Shown here: positions 7,178 through 15,245 of the stretch, one piece after another | Layout of the letters: each line of letters begins with the position of its first letter | Numbering within the stretch: position 1 is the first letter of the stretch | The notes under the pieces: generated by a model | Told to the model about the DNA's origin: nothing | Database searches by the model: none | The model's input: the letters and a program-made list of their open reading frames with translations, nothing else | Assembly (NCBI RefSeq): GCF_004634245.1 | Contig: NZ_SJTF01000023.1 | Location: 1-43,611 of the forward strand | Length of the DNA stretch: 43,611 nucleotides | Source: Flavobacterium foetidum | Lineage (GTDB): Bacteria > Bacteroidota > Bacteroidia > Flavobacteriales > Flavobacteriaceae | Direction: 5' to 3' | Translations under genes and position numbers: made by a program

Positions 7178-8317
7178 ATGAAACCATTAGAAGATTATTT
7201 AATTGTAGATTTCAGTCAGTTTCTTTCGGGGCCTTCAGCAAGTTTGCGCTTGGCTGATTTGGGCGCACGAGTGATAAAAATTGAAAAACCTGGAACGGGC
7301 GACATCTGCCGAACCTTATATACTTCTGATTTGATTATGAACGGCGAATCGTCTGTTTTTCATACCATCAACAGAAACAAAGAATCATTTGCAATTGATT
7401 TTAAACAGCCAGAAGAACTTCAAAAACTTAAAAAATTATTAGCCAAAGCCGATGTCGTCATGCATAATTTCAGACCCGGAGTTATGGAACGCATCGGACT
7501 AAGTTATGACGATGTAAAAAGCATTAATCCGAATGTGATTTACGGCTCGATTTCTGGTTTTGGAGAACATCCAGACTTGAAAGATTTACCAGGTCAGGAT
7601 TTGCTTTTGCAATCTCTCACAGCACTTACTTGGTTGAGCGGTAACCAAGAAGACGGCCCAGTCCCGATGGGGTTGTCGATTGTAGATATGCTTGCTGGAG
7701 CGCATTTAGCTCAGGGAATTTTAGCTGCATTATACAGAAAAGCAACACATAATGTCGGTGCACAAATTCAGGTAAGCATGCTGGAATCGGCTTTTGATTT
7801 TCAGTTTGAAACTATTACAACCTTCTTTAATGATGGCGGTGAACTGCCTGTTCGAACCAAAACCAACAATGCACACGCTTATTTAGGCGCACCATACGGA
7901 ATTTACAAAACCAAAAACGGTTACTTGGCTCTTGCAATGGGTTCGATTCCTGTTTTGGCTTCTTTGCTAAAATGCGATGCTTTGTTACAGTTTCCTGAAA
8001 ATAAATTTACGCTTAGAGACGACATAAAAAATATACTTGCCGAGCATTTGCAAACGCAGGAAACACAATTCTGGCTGGATATTTTAGAACCCGCAGATAT
8101 TTGGTGTGCAGGAGTTTTAAACTATCAGCAATTGTTTGCTGAAGACGGATTTAAAGTTTTGAATTTTACGCAAAAAGTCGAAATGCTTGATGGCTACAAT
8201 TATAAAACAACACGTTGCCCTATAAAAATTGATGGCAAATATTTGACCTCTGGAAAAGGTTCTCCAAAATTAGGCCAGGACAATGAGAAAATTATTAAAG
8301 AATTTATAGACTGCTGA
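7178..8317 (+). CDS. CaiB/BaiF family (class III) CoA-transferase 2
   Basis: A 379-residue paralogue of the CoA-transferase at 5840, alignable without large gaps. It shares FLSGPSASLRLADLGARVIK, HNFRPGVMERIGL at 96-108 and GQDLLLQSLTAL at 139-150, and keeps the predicted catalytic aspartate (Asp170 in IVDMLAG). The TGA stop shares its final A with the ATG of the next gene (overlap of one base at 8317), so it is coupled to the second binding-protein-like gene. The order is mirrored compared with the first pair. Two paralogues may form a heteromer, or may handle activation and release of different acids. Substrate unknown. Confidence 0.9.
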   Translation: MKPLEDYLIVDFSQFLSGPSASLRLADLGARVIKIEKPGTGDICRTLYTSDLIMNGESSVFHTINRNKESFAIDFKQPEELQKLKKLLAKADVVMHNFRPGVMERIGLSYDDVKSINPNVIYGSISGFGEHPDLKDLPGQDLLLQSLTALTWLSGNQEDGPVPMGLSIVDMLAGAHLAQGILAALYRKATHNVGAQIQVSMLESAFDFQFETITTFFNDGGELPVRTKTNNAHAYLGAPYGIYKTKNGYLALAMGSIPVLASLLKCDALLQFPENKFTLRDDIKNILAEHLQTQETQFWLDILEPADIWCAGVLNYQQLFAEDGFKVLNFTQKVEMLDGYNYKTTRCPIKIDGKYLTSGKGSPKLGQDNEKIIKEFIDC

Positions 8318-9546
8318 TGGAAAAATTTAGAATCGCTGTTCGAAAATTTGATCCTTTCGAAAGTACGCTGCAAAAACTCTGGGATGCCTTTTGTCTTCAA
8401 AACAATATTGAGATAGAAGCAGAAATGATTCCGTACGAACTGCATAATCTGTATGTAGAAACCATTGCTAAAAAAGGATTAGAAAACGGAAATTGGGATA
8501 TTGCACACTTAAATACAGATTGGATTTTTGATGCGGCAAACGAAAAAGCGGTTTTGAATTTGACTTCTTTTATTACTGAGAATCCGCCTGAAAATTATCC
8601 TGATGGCTGGCATAATTCGTTGTTGCATTTGCAGCAAATCAACAATGGGACGTATGGGCTTCCTTTTCATGATGGCCCAGAATGCCTGATTTTCAGAAAA
8701 GATTTATTTGAGAACCCTATAGAAAAAGAAAACTTCAGAAAACAGTTTGGCTACGAACTACGTACTCCAGAAAACTGGGAGGAGTTTACACAAATTGCTA
8801 CTTTCTTTAATCGTCCTGAAGAAAATCTTTACGGAGCAGTATTTGCCAATTTTCCAGACGGCCATAATATGGTTTTTGATTTCTGCTTGCAGTTGTGGAC
8901 AAGAGGCGGCTCTTTATTGAATGAAAATAATCAAATCAACATCAATCATAAAGAAGCAGTTCTGGCTTTGGATTTTTATCGAAACATCGTCAATAACGAA
9001 AAAGCGGTTCATCCAAAATCCAAAAAATTCGGATCTGTAGAAGCTGGTCTGGCTTTCGCCGAAGGGCAAGCCGCGATGGCAATTAACTGGTTCGGATTTG
9101 CTTCGATGTGCGAAGTAATTGAAGAGTCGAAAGTAAAAGGAAAAGTTGATATTGCCGCATTGCCGCACGACCCAAATCATAAAACGGCTTCATTAAACGT
9201 ATATTGGCTTTACACTATAGGCTCAGGCAGTAAACATCAAAGACTAGCTTACGAATTTCTAAGATTTGCTACGACTGCAGAAAGCGACAAATTGCTGACT
9301 ACAGAAGGCGGTATCGGATGCAGAAAATCGACTTGGAAAGACGAAGAAATAAATAAGCTCATTCCCTACTATCACAAACTGGAAATGCTGCACGAAAATG
9401 CATTAACATTGCCACAAACACCAATATGGCCAAAAGTTGCCGAATTGATCGACAAAATGGTATTAAAAGCAATTGAGAGTGATGTTGCATCTGAAAAACT
9501 TCTGCAGGAAACACAAAAAGCGATTCTAAAATTACAGAACTATTAA
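8317..9546 (+). CDS. Cytoplasmic solute-binding-protein-like protein 2 (SBP family 1 fold, no signal peptide)
   Basis: A 409-residue protein with typical family 1 solute-binding features. It has WDIAHLNTDWIFDAANE at about 68-84, NGTYGLPFHDGPECLIFRKDLFE near 110, and RTPENWEEFTQIATFF. Then come GLAFAEGQAAMAINWFG and the C-terminal lobe pattern GSGSKHQRLAYEFLRFATT. It starts MEKFRIAVRKFDPFES, with no signal peptide. The frame is closed by TAA 18-21 bp upstream of the ATG, so none is missed. It differs strongly from the first binding-like protein, so the two are not recent duplicates. It overlaps CoA-transferase 2 by one base. Either a small-molecule binder in the cytoplasm or an enzyme on this fold is possible; neither is proven. 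Confidence 0.78.
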   Translation: MEKFRIAVRKFDPFESTLQKLWDAFCLQNNIEIEAEMIPYELHNLYVETIAKKGLENGNWDIAHLNTDWIFDAANEKAVLNLTSFITENPPENYPDGWHNSLLHLQQINNGTYGLPFHDGPECLIFRKDLFENPIEKENFRKQFGYELRTPENWEEFTQIATFFNRPEENLYGAVFANFPDGHNMVFDFCLQLWTRGGSLLNENNQININHKEAVLALDFYRNIVNNEKAVHPKSKKFGSVEAGLAFAEGQAAMAINWFGFASMCEVIEESKVKGKVDIAALPHDPNHKTASLNVYWLYTIGSGSKHQRLAYEFLRFATTAESDKLLTTEGGIGCRKSTWKDEEINKLIPYYHKLEMLHENALTLPQTPIWPKVAELIDKMVLKAIESDVASEKLLQETQKAILKLQNY

Positions 9547-9596
9547 CTTTATCAAGGTATCAAGCGATAGAGATTACAAACCAAAAAAATATAAAA

Positions 9597-10670
9597 ATGA
9601 ATATTCCATATAAACCGTTACTGCCCGAAACAGAACAGCCAATCGTAATTATTGGTGCTAGTGGTATTGTAAAAGACGCTCATCTTCCGGCCTACGAAAT
9701 GGCTGGATTCAGAGTTTTCGGTATCACCAACAGAACCATTTCTAAGGCCTACGACTTACAAAAACAATTTAAAATTGAACATGTATTTGAAAATGTCGCT
9801 GAAGCTGTAAAAAACGCACCGTCAAATGCAGTGTATGATATTACGGTTTTACCTGATCAGTATATTGAGATTCTAGAGCAATTGCCCGACGGAGCTGCAG
9901 TTCTAATTCAGAAACCAATGGGAAATGATTTGGCTCAGGCACGTGAAATCGTTGAAGTGTGTGAAAGAAAAAAACTCGTTGCTGCAATAAATTTCCAGCT
10001 TCGTTTTTCTTCTTTTGTTAGCGCAGCCCGTTATTTAATTACAGAAGGTATTATTGGCGATCTGTACGATTTAGAATTCAAAGTTACCGTAAATACGCCC
10101 TGGGAATTGTTCCCTTTAATTAAGGAACATCCAAGATTGGAGATTCTTTTCCACAGCGTGCATTATATTGACTGTATTCGTTCTTTTCTGGGAAATCCTA
10201 AAGGCGTAATGGCGAAAACAGCCAAACATCCGCTTAAGAAATTATCTTCAAGCCGATCTACGATTATTCTGGATTATGGCGAAGACAAACATGTTGTCAT
10301 CAATACAAATCACGATCATCATTTTGGGCCGAAACATGAGGAAAGCTATATCAAATGGGAAGGAACAAAAGGTGCTATTAAAGCAAAAATGGGCTTGTTG
10401 ATGAACTATCCCGACGGTCTTCCGGACGTTTTTGAGTATGCTTTGCCGAAAAAAGATAATAAAAATGAATACGAATGGACTGAAGTGAAACTGGAAGGTT
10501 CTTGGTTTCCTGAAGCTTTTATCGGCGCAATGTCTAATCTGATGCGTTACAAGGAAGGTTCTGACTCAATATTGTCTGCCAGCGTACAGGATGTTTTAGG
10601 AACTATGAAAGTTGTAGAAGCTTGTTATATCAGTAATAATAAGGGCGGAATTTCTTTTGATGAGTTATAA
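9597..10670 (+). CDS. Gfo/Idh/MocA family oxidoreductase
   Basis: A 357-residue NAD(P)-dependent sugar-type dehydrogenase. The Rossmann start is IVIIGASGIVKDAHLPAYEMAGFRV (split at residues 16-40). The family EKP motif appears as IQKPMG (Lys106-Pro107). The catalytic histidine region is LFHSVHYIDC (His186, His189, Asp192). No secretion signal is present. It follows the second binding-protein-like gene by 50 bp and precedes the MaoC gene by 106 bp on the same strand. Members oxidise or reduce hydroxyls of sugars, inositols and sugar acids. Here a fucose-derived sugar or acid is the likely substrate by context only. Confidence 0.87.
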   Translation: MNIPYKPLLPETEQPIVIIGASGIVKDAHLPAYEMAGFRVFGITNRTISKAYDLQKQFKIEHVFENVAEAVKNAPSNAVYDITVLPDQYIEILEQLPDGAAVLIQKPMGNDLAQAREIVEVCERKKLVAAINFQLRFSSFVSAARYLITEGIIGDLYDLEFKVTVNTPWELFPLIKEHPRLEILFHSVHYIDCIRSFLGNPKGVMAKTAKHPLKKLSSSRSTIILDYGEDKHVVINTNHDHHFGPKHEESYIKWEGTKGAIKAKMGLLMNYPDGLPDVFEYALPKKDNKNEYEWTEVKLEGSWFPEAFIGAMSNLMRYKEGSDSILSASVQDVLGTMKVVEACYISNNKGGISFDEL

Positions 10671-10776
10671 GAAAACACTATATTTCAAAACCAAAAATAA
10701 AATTTAAAACCATTTTCAAATTAATAGCGATTTAGATTGCAACTTGAATGATTATGGCGAATAAAAGAATTAAACT

Positions 10777-11220
10777 ATGTATTTTAAATCCACTTTTTTC
10801 GAAGATTACACTATCGACGATAAACGAGTAACTTTAGGCAGAACCATAACAGAAACTGATTTTGTAGTTCATGCCGGACACACAGGAGATTTCTTCCCAC
10901 ACCATATGGATGAAGAATGGTGCAAAACACAACCTTTCGGACAAAGAATAGCGCACGGAACTATGGTTTTTGCCATCGGAATCGGATTAACGGCTTCTGA
11001 AATAAATCCTGAAGCTTTTTCAAGAGGATATGACAAAATGCGTTTTGTAAAACCTGTTCATATTGGCGACACGATTCATTCAGAAGTTACTATTTCTGAA
11101 AAGGGAGAAGCCAAAAATCCAGAAATGGGAACTGTAACAGAACACGTAGAAATCATCAACCAACGCGGTGAAGTCGTTTTGGTATGTGATCACCTATTGC
11201 TTGTTAAGAAAAGGCCTTAA
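10777..11220 (+). CDS. MaoC family hot-dog hydratase
   Basis: A 147-residue single hot-dog domain of the (R)-specific enoyl-CoA hydratase (MaoC/PhaJ) group. The hydratase-2 motif is present as GHTGDFFPHHMDEEW with Asp38 and His43 as the likely catalytic pair. The usual Asn of the D-x-N-P-x-H motif is replaced by Phe40. The conserved RIAHG follows (58-61). With two CoA-transferases upstream, hydration or dehydration of an acyl-CoA is the natural inference. Its substrate is unidentified. The next gene, a permease, follows after 216 bp containing a long palindrome. Confidence 0.85.
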   Translation: MYFKSTFFEDYTIDDKRVTLGRTITETDFVVHAGHTGDFFPHHMDEEWCKTQPFGQRIAHGTMVFAIGIGLTASEINPEAFSRGYDKMRFVKPVHIGDTIHSEVTISEKGEAKNPEMGTVTEHVEIINQRGEVVLVCDHLLLVKKRP

Positions 11221-11404
11221 GATGCTAAGGTTCTAAGCTACTAAGGTTTTAGAAACTTTGCGACTTTGCGAGATTACCTTTAAAGTATTCTTTTTTAGTC
11301 TCGCAAAGACGTAAAGTCGCAGAGAAAAAACTTCGAGTCTTGCTGTCTTTGCGGCAAAACCAAAAAAAACTTAGCATCTTAGCATCTCAGAACCTTAGCA
11401 ACTT
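11221..11404. repeat. Nested palindromic element upstream of the fucP-like gene
   Basis: The outer arms are GATGCTAAGGTTCTAAGCTA at the left and a right arm with CTTAGCATCTTAGCATCTC and AGAACCTTAGCAACTTC. Inner arms are ACTTTGCGACTTTGCGAGAT and AGTCTCGCAAAGACGTAAAG. The element nearly fills the gap between the MaoC and permease genes. It may act as a hairpin between them or be a plain genomic repeat. Confidence 0.75.
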
Positions 11405-11436
11405 CAAAAAAATAACTTAAAAAAACTATCAACACA

Positions 11437-12741
11437 ATGCAAATTACAAACCAAGCCGGCGATCAACACGAAGTGCCGACAGAAGGCGGAAAAGGAAATC
11501 AGTATCTTTTGCCCTTTATTTTAGTTACTTGTCTGTTTTTCCTGTGGGGAATGGCTCACAATTTAGATTCTGTTCTAATTCCACATTTAAAGAAAGCGTG
11601 CGAATTAAACAATCGCCAATCGACCTTAATTGATACTTCTGTATTCTTTGCTTACTTTATTATGGCTATTCCTGCGGGAATGCTGATTAAAAGATTTGGA
11701 TACAAGAACAGTATTATTACAGGATTATTAGTATTTGCTGTGGGAGCATTTTTATTTGTTCCGGCTGCTAATACTAGAACGTATGAATTATTTTTATTTG
11801 CTTTATTTGTAATTGGCTGTGGTTTGACAATCTTAGAAACCAGTGCAAATCCGTATGCGGCAATTTTAGGACCAGCAGAATCTTCGTCTAAGCGACTAAA
11901 CCTGGCCGCTTCTTTCAACGGATTAGCAGCGATGGTTGCTCCAATTGTAGGGTCATTATTTATTCTTTCTGGAACCAATCACACACCAGAAGAAATGGCA
12001 GCAATGCCAGAAGCAGAAAAAGCTGCCTATTTGTTAGGCGAAGCGGCTTCTGTAAAAATGCCTTATATTGTTTTGGGAAGCATCTTGGTTTTGGTTGCCA
12101 TTATATTCTATTTTGTACAATTGCCATCGATGAAAGCAACTCACACAGAAGCTGAAATAAAACCTGGATTTTTCTCTGTTTTAAGATTTAGACATTTAAG
12201 CTGGGGCGTTATTGCTCAGTTTTTCTATGTTGGTGCACAAGTCTGCATTACCAGTTTCTTTATTCGTATTGCACAGCAAGGCGCTGGATTAGATGAAAAA
12301 ACAGCAGGATATTATTTGGGAATCTATGGTTTCCTTTTTATGGCGGGACGTTTTATTGGGACTTTCTTTTTACGTTTTGTAAAAGATTACGTTTTATTAT
12401 CAATCTATTGTGTAATGAGCACATTACTGTGTTTAGTTGCTATTTACGGCTCAGGAATGGTGGTGATTTACGCTCTTGGAGGAATCGGATTCTTTATGTC
12501 GATCATGTTCCCGACTATTTTCTCTTTGGGAATTAAGGGCCTAAAATCGAATACCGAAACAGGTTCTTCATGGTTGGTTATGTCAATTGTCGGTGGTGCT
12601 ATTATTCCGTACGGAATGGGAACTTTGATTGATATGAATCATGATGATATTCAGTCTGGATATATTATTCCTTTAGTTTGTTTCTTAATTATTCTTTCTT
12701 TTGGCGCTATTGGGCACAAAGTTAAAACTGTTTCGGAATAG
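11437..12741 (+). CDS. fucP: FucP-type MFS sugar:proton symporter, probable L-fucose permease
   Basis: A 434-residue inner-membrane protein with about twelve hydrophobic segments, of the FucP/GluP branch of the major facilitator superfamily. Landmarks are LFFLWGMAHNLDSVLIPHL (33-51), IPAGMLIKRFGYK (78-90), and TILETSANPY with Glu134, which corresponds to the essential Glu135 of E. coli FucP. At the position of E. coli Asp46 this protein seems to have Ser45, with Asp44 just before it, so proton coupling or specificity may be altered. It closes the plus-strand arm and is the only transporter gene of the locus in view. Uptake of L-fucose or a related sugar is likely. Confidence 0.82.
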   Translation: MQITNQAGDQHEVPTEGGKGNQYLLPFILVTCLFFLWGMAHNLDSVLIPHLKKACELNNRQSTLIDTSVFFAYFIMAIPAGMLIKRFGYKNSIITGLLVFAVGAFLFVPAANTRTYELFLFALFVIGCGLTILETSANPYAAILGPAESSSKRLNLAASFNGLAAMVAPIVGSLFILSGTNHTPEEMAAMPEAEKAAYLLGEAASVKMPYIVLGSILVLVAIIFYFVQLPSMKATHTEAEIKPGFFSVLRFRHLSWGVIAQFFYVGAQVCITSFFIRIAQQGAGLDEKTAGYYLGIYGFLFMAGRFIGTFFLRFVKDYVLLSIYCVMSTLLCLVAIYGSGMVVIYALGGIGFFMSIMFPTIFSLGIKGLKSNTETGSSWLVMSIVGGAIIPYGMGTLIDMNHDDIQSGYIIPLVCFLIILSFGAIGHKVKTVSE

Positions 12742-12930
12742 TTTTTTAGCCACAAATTACACAAATTAGCACAAATTTATTTTAATATTAATTGCCTCCA
12801 GCTTTAGCTGGAGGCTTTTTATTTTAGCAACGAATTAGCATAAATTAAACCCTTTACAAAAATAAAAATTCGTGTTAATTTGTGTAATTGCTTCGCCTAT
12901 TCGCTATTGCTCGGGTTGTGGCTATAAAAA
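12742..12930. repeat. Palindromic element with nested hairpin after the fucP-like gene
   Basis: Outer arms are AGCCACAAATTACACAAATT (from about 12748) and a right arm with TTAATTTGTGTAATTGC (about 12876-12892). A second pair of arms is AGCACAAATTTA and AAATTCGTG. Inside lies a strong terminator-like hairpin at 12794-12815. The outer arm resembles the CCACGAATTACAC arms of the repeat array at 43034-43611, which suggests one repeat family. Confidence 0.65.
12794..12820 (+). terminator. Rho-independent terminator after the sugar operon
   Basis: GCCTCCAGCT and AGCTGGAGGC form a perfect 10-bp stem with a tiny loop, followed by TTTTTA. It lies about 50 bp after the permease stop codon. Confidence 0.85.
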
Positions 12931-12934
12931 ATCA

Positions 12935-12961
12935 AAAACGCCTCCAAATAAGAGGCGTTTT
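12935..12961. terminator. Bidirectional terminator
   Basis: AAAACGCCTC and GAGGCGTTTT form a 10-bp stem with a 7-base loop and A/T tracts on both sides. It separates the plus-strand sugar operon from the convergent minus-strand gene at 12981. Confidence 0.85.
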
Positions 12962-12980
12962 CTTTTAGTCATGTTAAGAA

Positions 12981-13472
12981 TTAACGGTGTTTACCGTTGT
13001 GATCGTGGTCTTTGCCTGACTGTTGTTTGGAGTTGTTTTTTCCCTTGTTTCCTTTTTCAGATTTGTAATGCCCTTTTCCGTTGTTGCTTTTTACTGGTTT
13101 TTCACCTCTGTTTTTTTGAGGTTTTCCAATATAACCTTTTGGATAAGCTTTTCTGTGATTTGCATGATAACTATATGGAGAATCTCCTCTATAATCTGTC
13201 AAAACCACTTTGTAACCTGAATACAAATCGTAATTTCTGTATCTAGCTGGAAGTCTTTTTTCTCGAATCCATTTTCCGCCGTTATCATAGATAAAAACAC
13301 TTTGCGGTATATCATAATAAACATCGATATCTGGCAGGTAATAATATCTGTCATCGTCATATCCTTGCGGTCCCCAACTTGGCGGTGTCCCAATGTTTAC
13401 ATTAATGGATACTTGCGCTTGGGCAAAAAATACACTCATAAAGAATACTGAGGCGAATACTAATTTTTTCAT
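12981..13472 (-). CDS. Small secreted basic protein of unknown function
   Basis: A 163-residue protein with a clear signal peptide (MKKLVFASVFFMSVFFAQAQ), so it is exported to the periplasm or beyond. The mature N-terminal half is rich in Tyr, Asp and Pro (DDDRYYYLPDIDVYYDIPQSVFIY split around residues 39-62). It then has WIREKRLPARYRNYDLYSGYKVV. The last ~50 residues are a low-complexity tail of Lys, Gly, Asn and His. Similar short proteins are common in Flavobacteriia, but I know of no assigned role. The tail could bind metal, nucleic acid or polysaccharide; this is speculation. Confidence 0.8.
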   Translation of the reverse strand: MKKLVFASVFFMSVFFAQAQVSINVNIGTPPSWGPQGYDDDRYYYLPDIDVYYDIPQSVFIYDNGGKWIREKRLPARYRNYDLYSGYKVVLTDYRGDSPYSYHANHRKAYPKGYIGKPQKNRGEKPVKSNNGKGHYKSEKGNKGKNNSKQQSGKDHDHNGKHR

Positions 13473-13820
13473 GATCTTTAGTTTTAAATATTAATTTTAG
13501 TAGATATTAATCTAAAGTAATGCCAATATTTAACGCCGACATATTCATTATACAAAACCTTAAAAATAATCGACGAACAGCGTTTTTAAACCGACATAGA
13601 TTCCTAAAAAAAACGCCTCATTTCTGAGGCATTTTTAAATCATGTTTTTATTTCAATTAAGCGATGATTAAAACAATTATAATAATAGTGGAACTTATAT
13701 ATGTTTTAAATTATTTTAACTGTTTCAAAGGTATAGCCAATTCTCCAATAGTAATCATTAATTAGACGAAATGTATAATTATTCCGACAAACGACACATT
13801 TTGGGAAATGAAACTATTAA
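13473..13820. other. 348-base gap with a terminator
   Basis: Apart from the hairpin at 13603-13638, which terminates the efflux operon on the minus strand, I see no gene or repeat here. The part next to 13472 must hold the promoter of the small secreted protein, but no consensus match was found. Confidence 0.6.
13603..13638 (-). terminator. Terminator of the RND efflux operon
   Basis: On the minus strand GCCTCA, a GAAA loop and TGAGGC are followed by GTTTTTTTT. It lies about 180 bp beyond the outer-membrane factor stop codon. The A/T tracts would also allow function on the plus strand. Confidence 0.75.
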
Positions 13821-15227
13821 TTATTTCCAACCTCCGCCTAAAGCTCTATACAAATTAACAACCGCCTGCAATTTCTGAAGATTGTCATTGATGCCGCTCA
13901 ATTGCGCTGCTAAAAGATTCTGTTCAGATGTCAAAACATCAGTATAGTTAGTAGCTGAGCTATATTCTAAAAGCTGTTGCGTAAAATCTACCGCTTTTTC
14001 TAAAGCTTCGATTTGCTTTTTTCTTGAATCTTCTTTTTCGACTGCCATTTCGTAAGAATACAGTGCGTTTGAAACTTCCTGCCCTGCAACTAAAAGAGTC
14101 TGCTGAAAATTATTGTACGCTTGCAATTGTTGTGACTGAGCTGTCGTTAATCGCATTTTATTCAATCCTTGATTAAAAATTGGCTGTGTCAAACCTCCAA
14201 TAATCGAATAGAAAATAGAGTTAGTGAAAAAGTCTTTCAATTCTAAATTAGAAAATCCGGTACTTGCTGTAAGAGTCAAACTTGGGTAAAAATAGGTTTT
14301 CGCCAAATTTGTAGATTCAAAAGCCACCCTGAAATTAAATTCCGCTTGACGGACATCTGGACGATTATTCAATAACTGAGCTGGCATACCAAGAGCAATG
14401 TTTTCAGGAATAATCTGAGTTCCCAATTCTCCCCTATCAATTGGTCCCGGAGCTTGCCCTAGCAAGATACTCAAGGCATTTTCAGTTTCGCGGATGCTTT
14501 GTTTCAAATCTGGAATCAGTACTTCCGCTGCATGCTGATTGGCCTCACTCTGAACAACCGCCGCGCCTGTAACAATCGCGCCCTCTTTTAATGCCTTAAT
14601 CGTTTCTACATTTTTGATTCGGCTTTCCAAGGTAGCTTCTGTAATTTTCAGCTGTTTATCGTAAGCCAATAATAGGAAGTAATTATTAGCAATATCCGAA
14701 ATCAATTGTGTCTGAACGGCTTGTTTTGCGGCATCAGTTGCTAAATAAGTGGCCAAGGCGGCTCTTTTAGAACTGCTTAGTTTTCCCCAAATATCTAGTT
14801 CCCAAGCCGTACTCACTCCTAATTTATAGGTAGTAGTCAAGGTGTTGATATTGATTCCTGGAGGAAAGTTCAGTCCTGCCTGTGATTGTTTGTTATGAGT
14901 TGCACTCGCGTCTAATTGTAATGTTGGATAGTAAGCCAATTTGCTTTGACGCAAAGAAGCACGAGCTTGTACAATATTCTCGATCGCATTTTTCAGATTT
15001 AGGTTCTGGTCTAGTCCTTTCTGAATTAAAGCGTTCAGTTTTTCATCTTTAAATACGCTCTGCCAAGGCATATCTGCAATGGTAGTCGAATCTGTAGCAG
15101 ATTGATCACGATACAACTGATCTGTCTTTAAGGTTGTGGGGCGTTCGTATTTTTTGGTAACAGAGCACGCACTAATTAGTGCGGCTGTTATTACCAGTAA
15201 AATATATTTATTTGAACTATTCGTCAT
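13821..15227 (-). CDS. RND efflux outer-membrane factor (NodT/OprM type)
   Basis: A 468-residue TolC-fold outer-membrane lipoprotein. The signal ends in a lipobox with Cys21 (LISACS). Two OEP repeats follow, with ANNYFLLLAYDKQL in the first, the NRPDVRQAEFNFR motif before the second, and a C-terminal LVNLYRALGGGWK ending typical of NodT-family channels. It is the last gene of the operon, 18 bp after the pump gene. It gives the exit duct for the tripartite pump, with the other two components immediately upstream. Substrates cannot be inferred. Confidence 0.93.
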   Translation of the reverse strand: MTNSSNKYILLVITAALISACSVTKKYERPTTLKTDQLYRDQSATDSTTIADMPWQSVFKDEKLNALIQKGLDQNLNLKNAIENIVQARASLRQSKLAYYPTLQLDASATHNKQSQAGLNFPPGININTLTTTYKLGVSTAWELDIWGKLSSSKRAALATYLATDAAKQAVQTQLISDIANNYFLLLAYDKQLKITEATLESRIKNVETIKALKEGAIVTGAAVVQSEANQHAAEVLIPDLKQSIRETENALSILLGQAPGPIDRGELGTQIIPENIALGMPAQLLNNRPDVRQAEFNFRVAFESTNLAKTYFYPSLTLTASTGFSNLELKDFFTNSIFYSIIGGLTQPIFNQGLNKMRLTTAQSQQLQAYNNFQQTLLVAGQEVSNALYSYEMAVEKEDSRKKQIEALEKAVDFTQQLLEYSSATNYTDVLTSEQNLLAAQLSGINDNLQKLQAVVNLYRALGGGWK

Positions 15228-15245
15228 TTCTTTCTTAATTAAATT

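Noticed and set aside
4695..9546. Interpretation of the two solute-binding-like proteins as parts of an ABC sugar importer
   Set aside because: Neither has a signal peptide, upstream in-frame stops exclude one, and no permease or ATPase gene is present. Uptake is explained by the FucP-type permease.
12872..13246. Open frame on the plus strand of 124 codons
   Set aside because: It lies opposite the secreted protein gene and across a terminator; its composition (Phe, Cys, Leu) is typical of an antisense frame.
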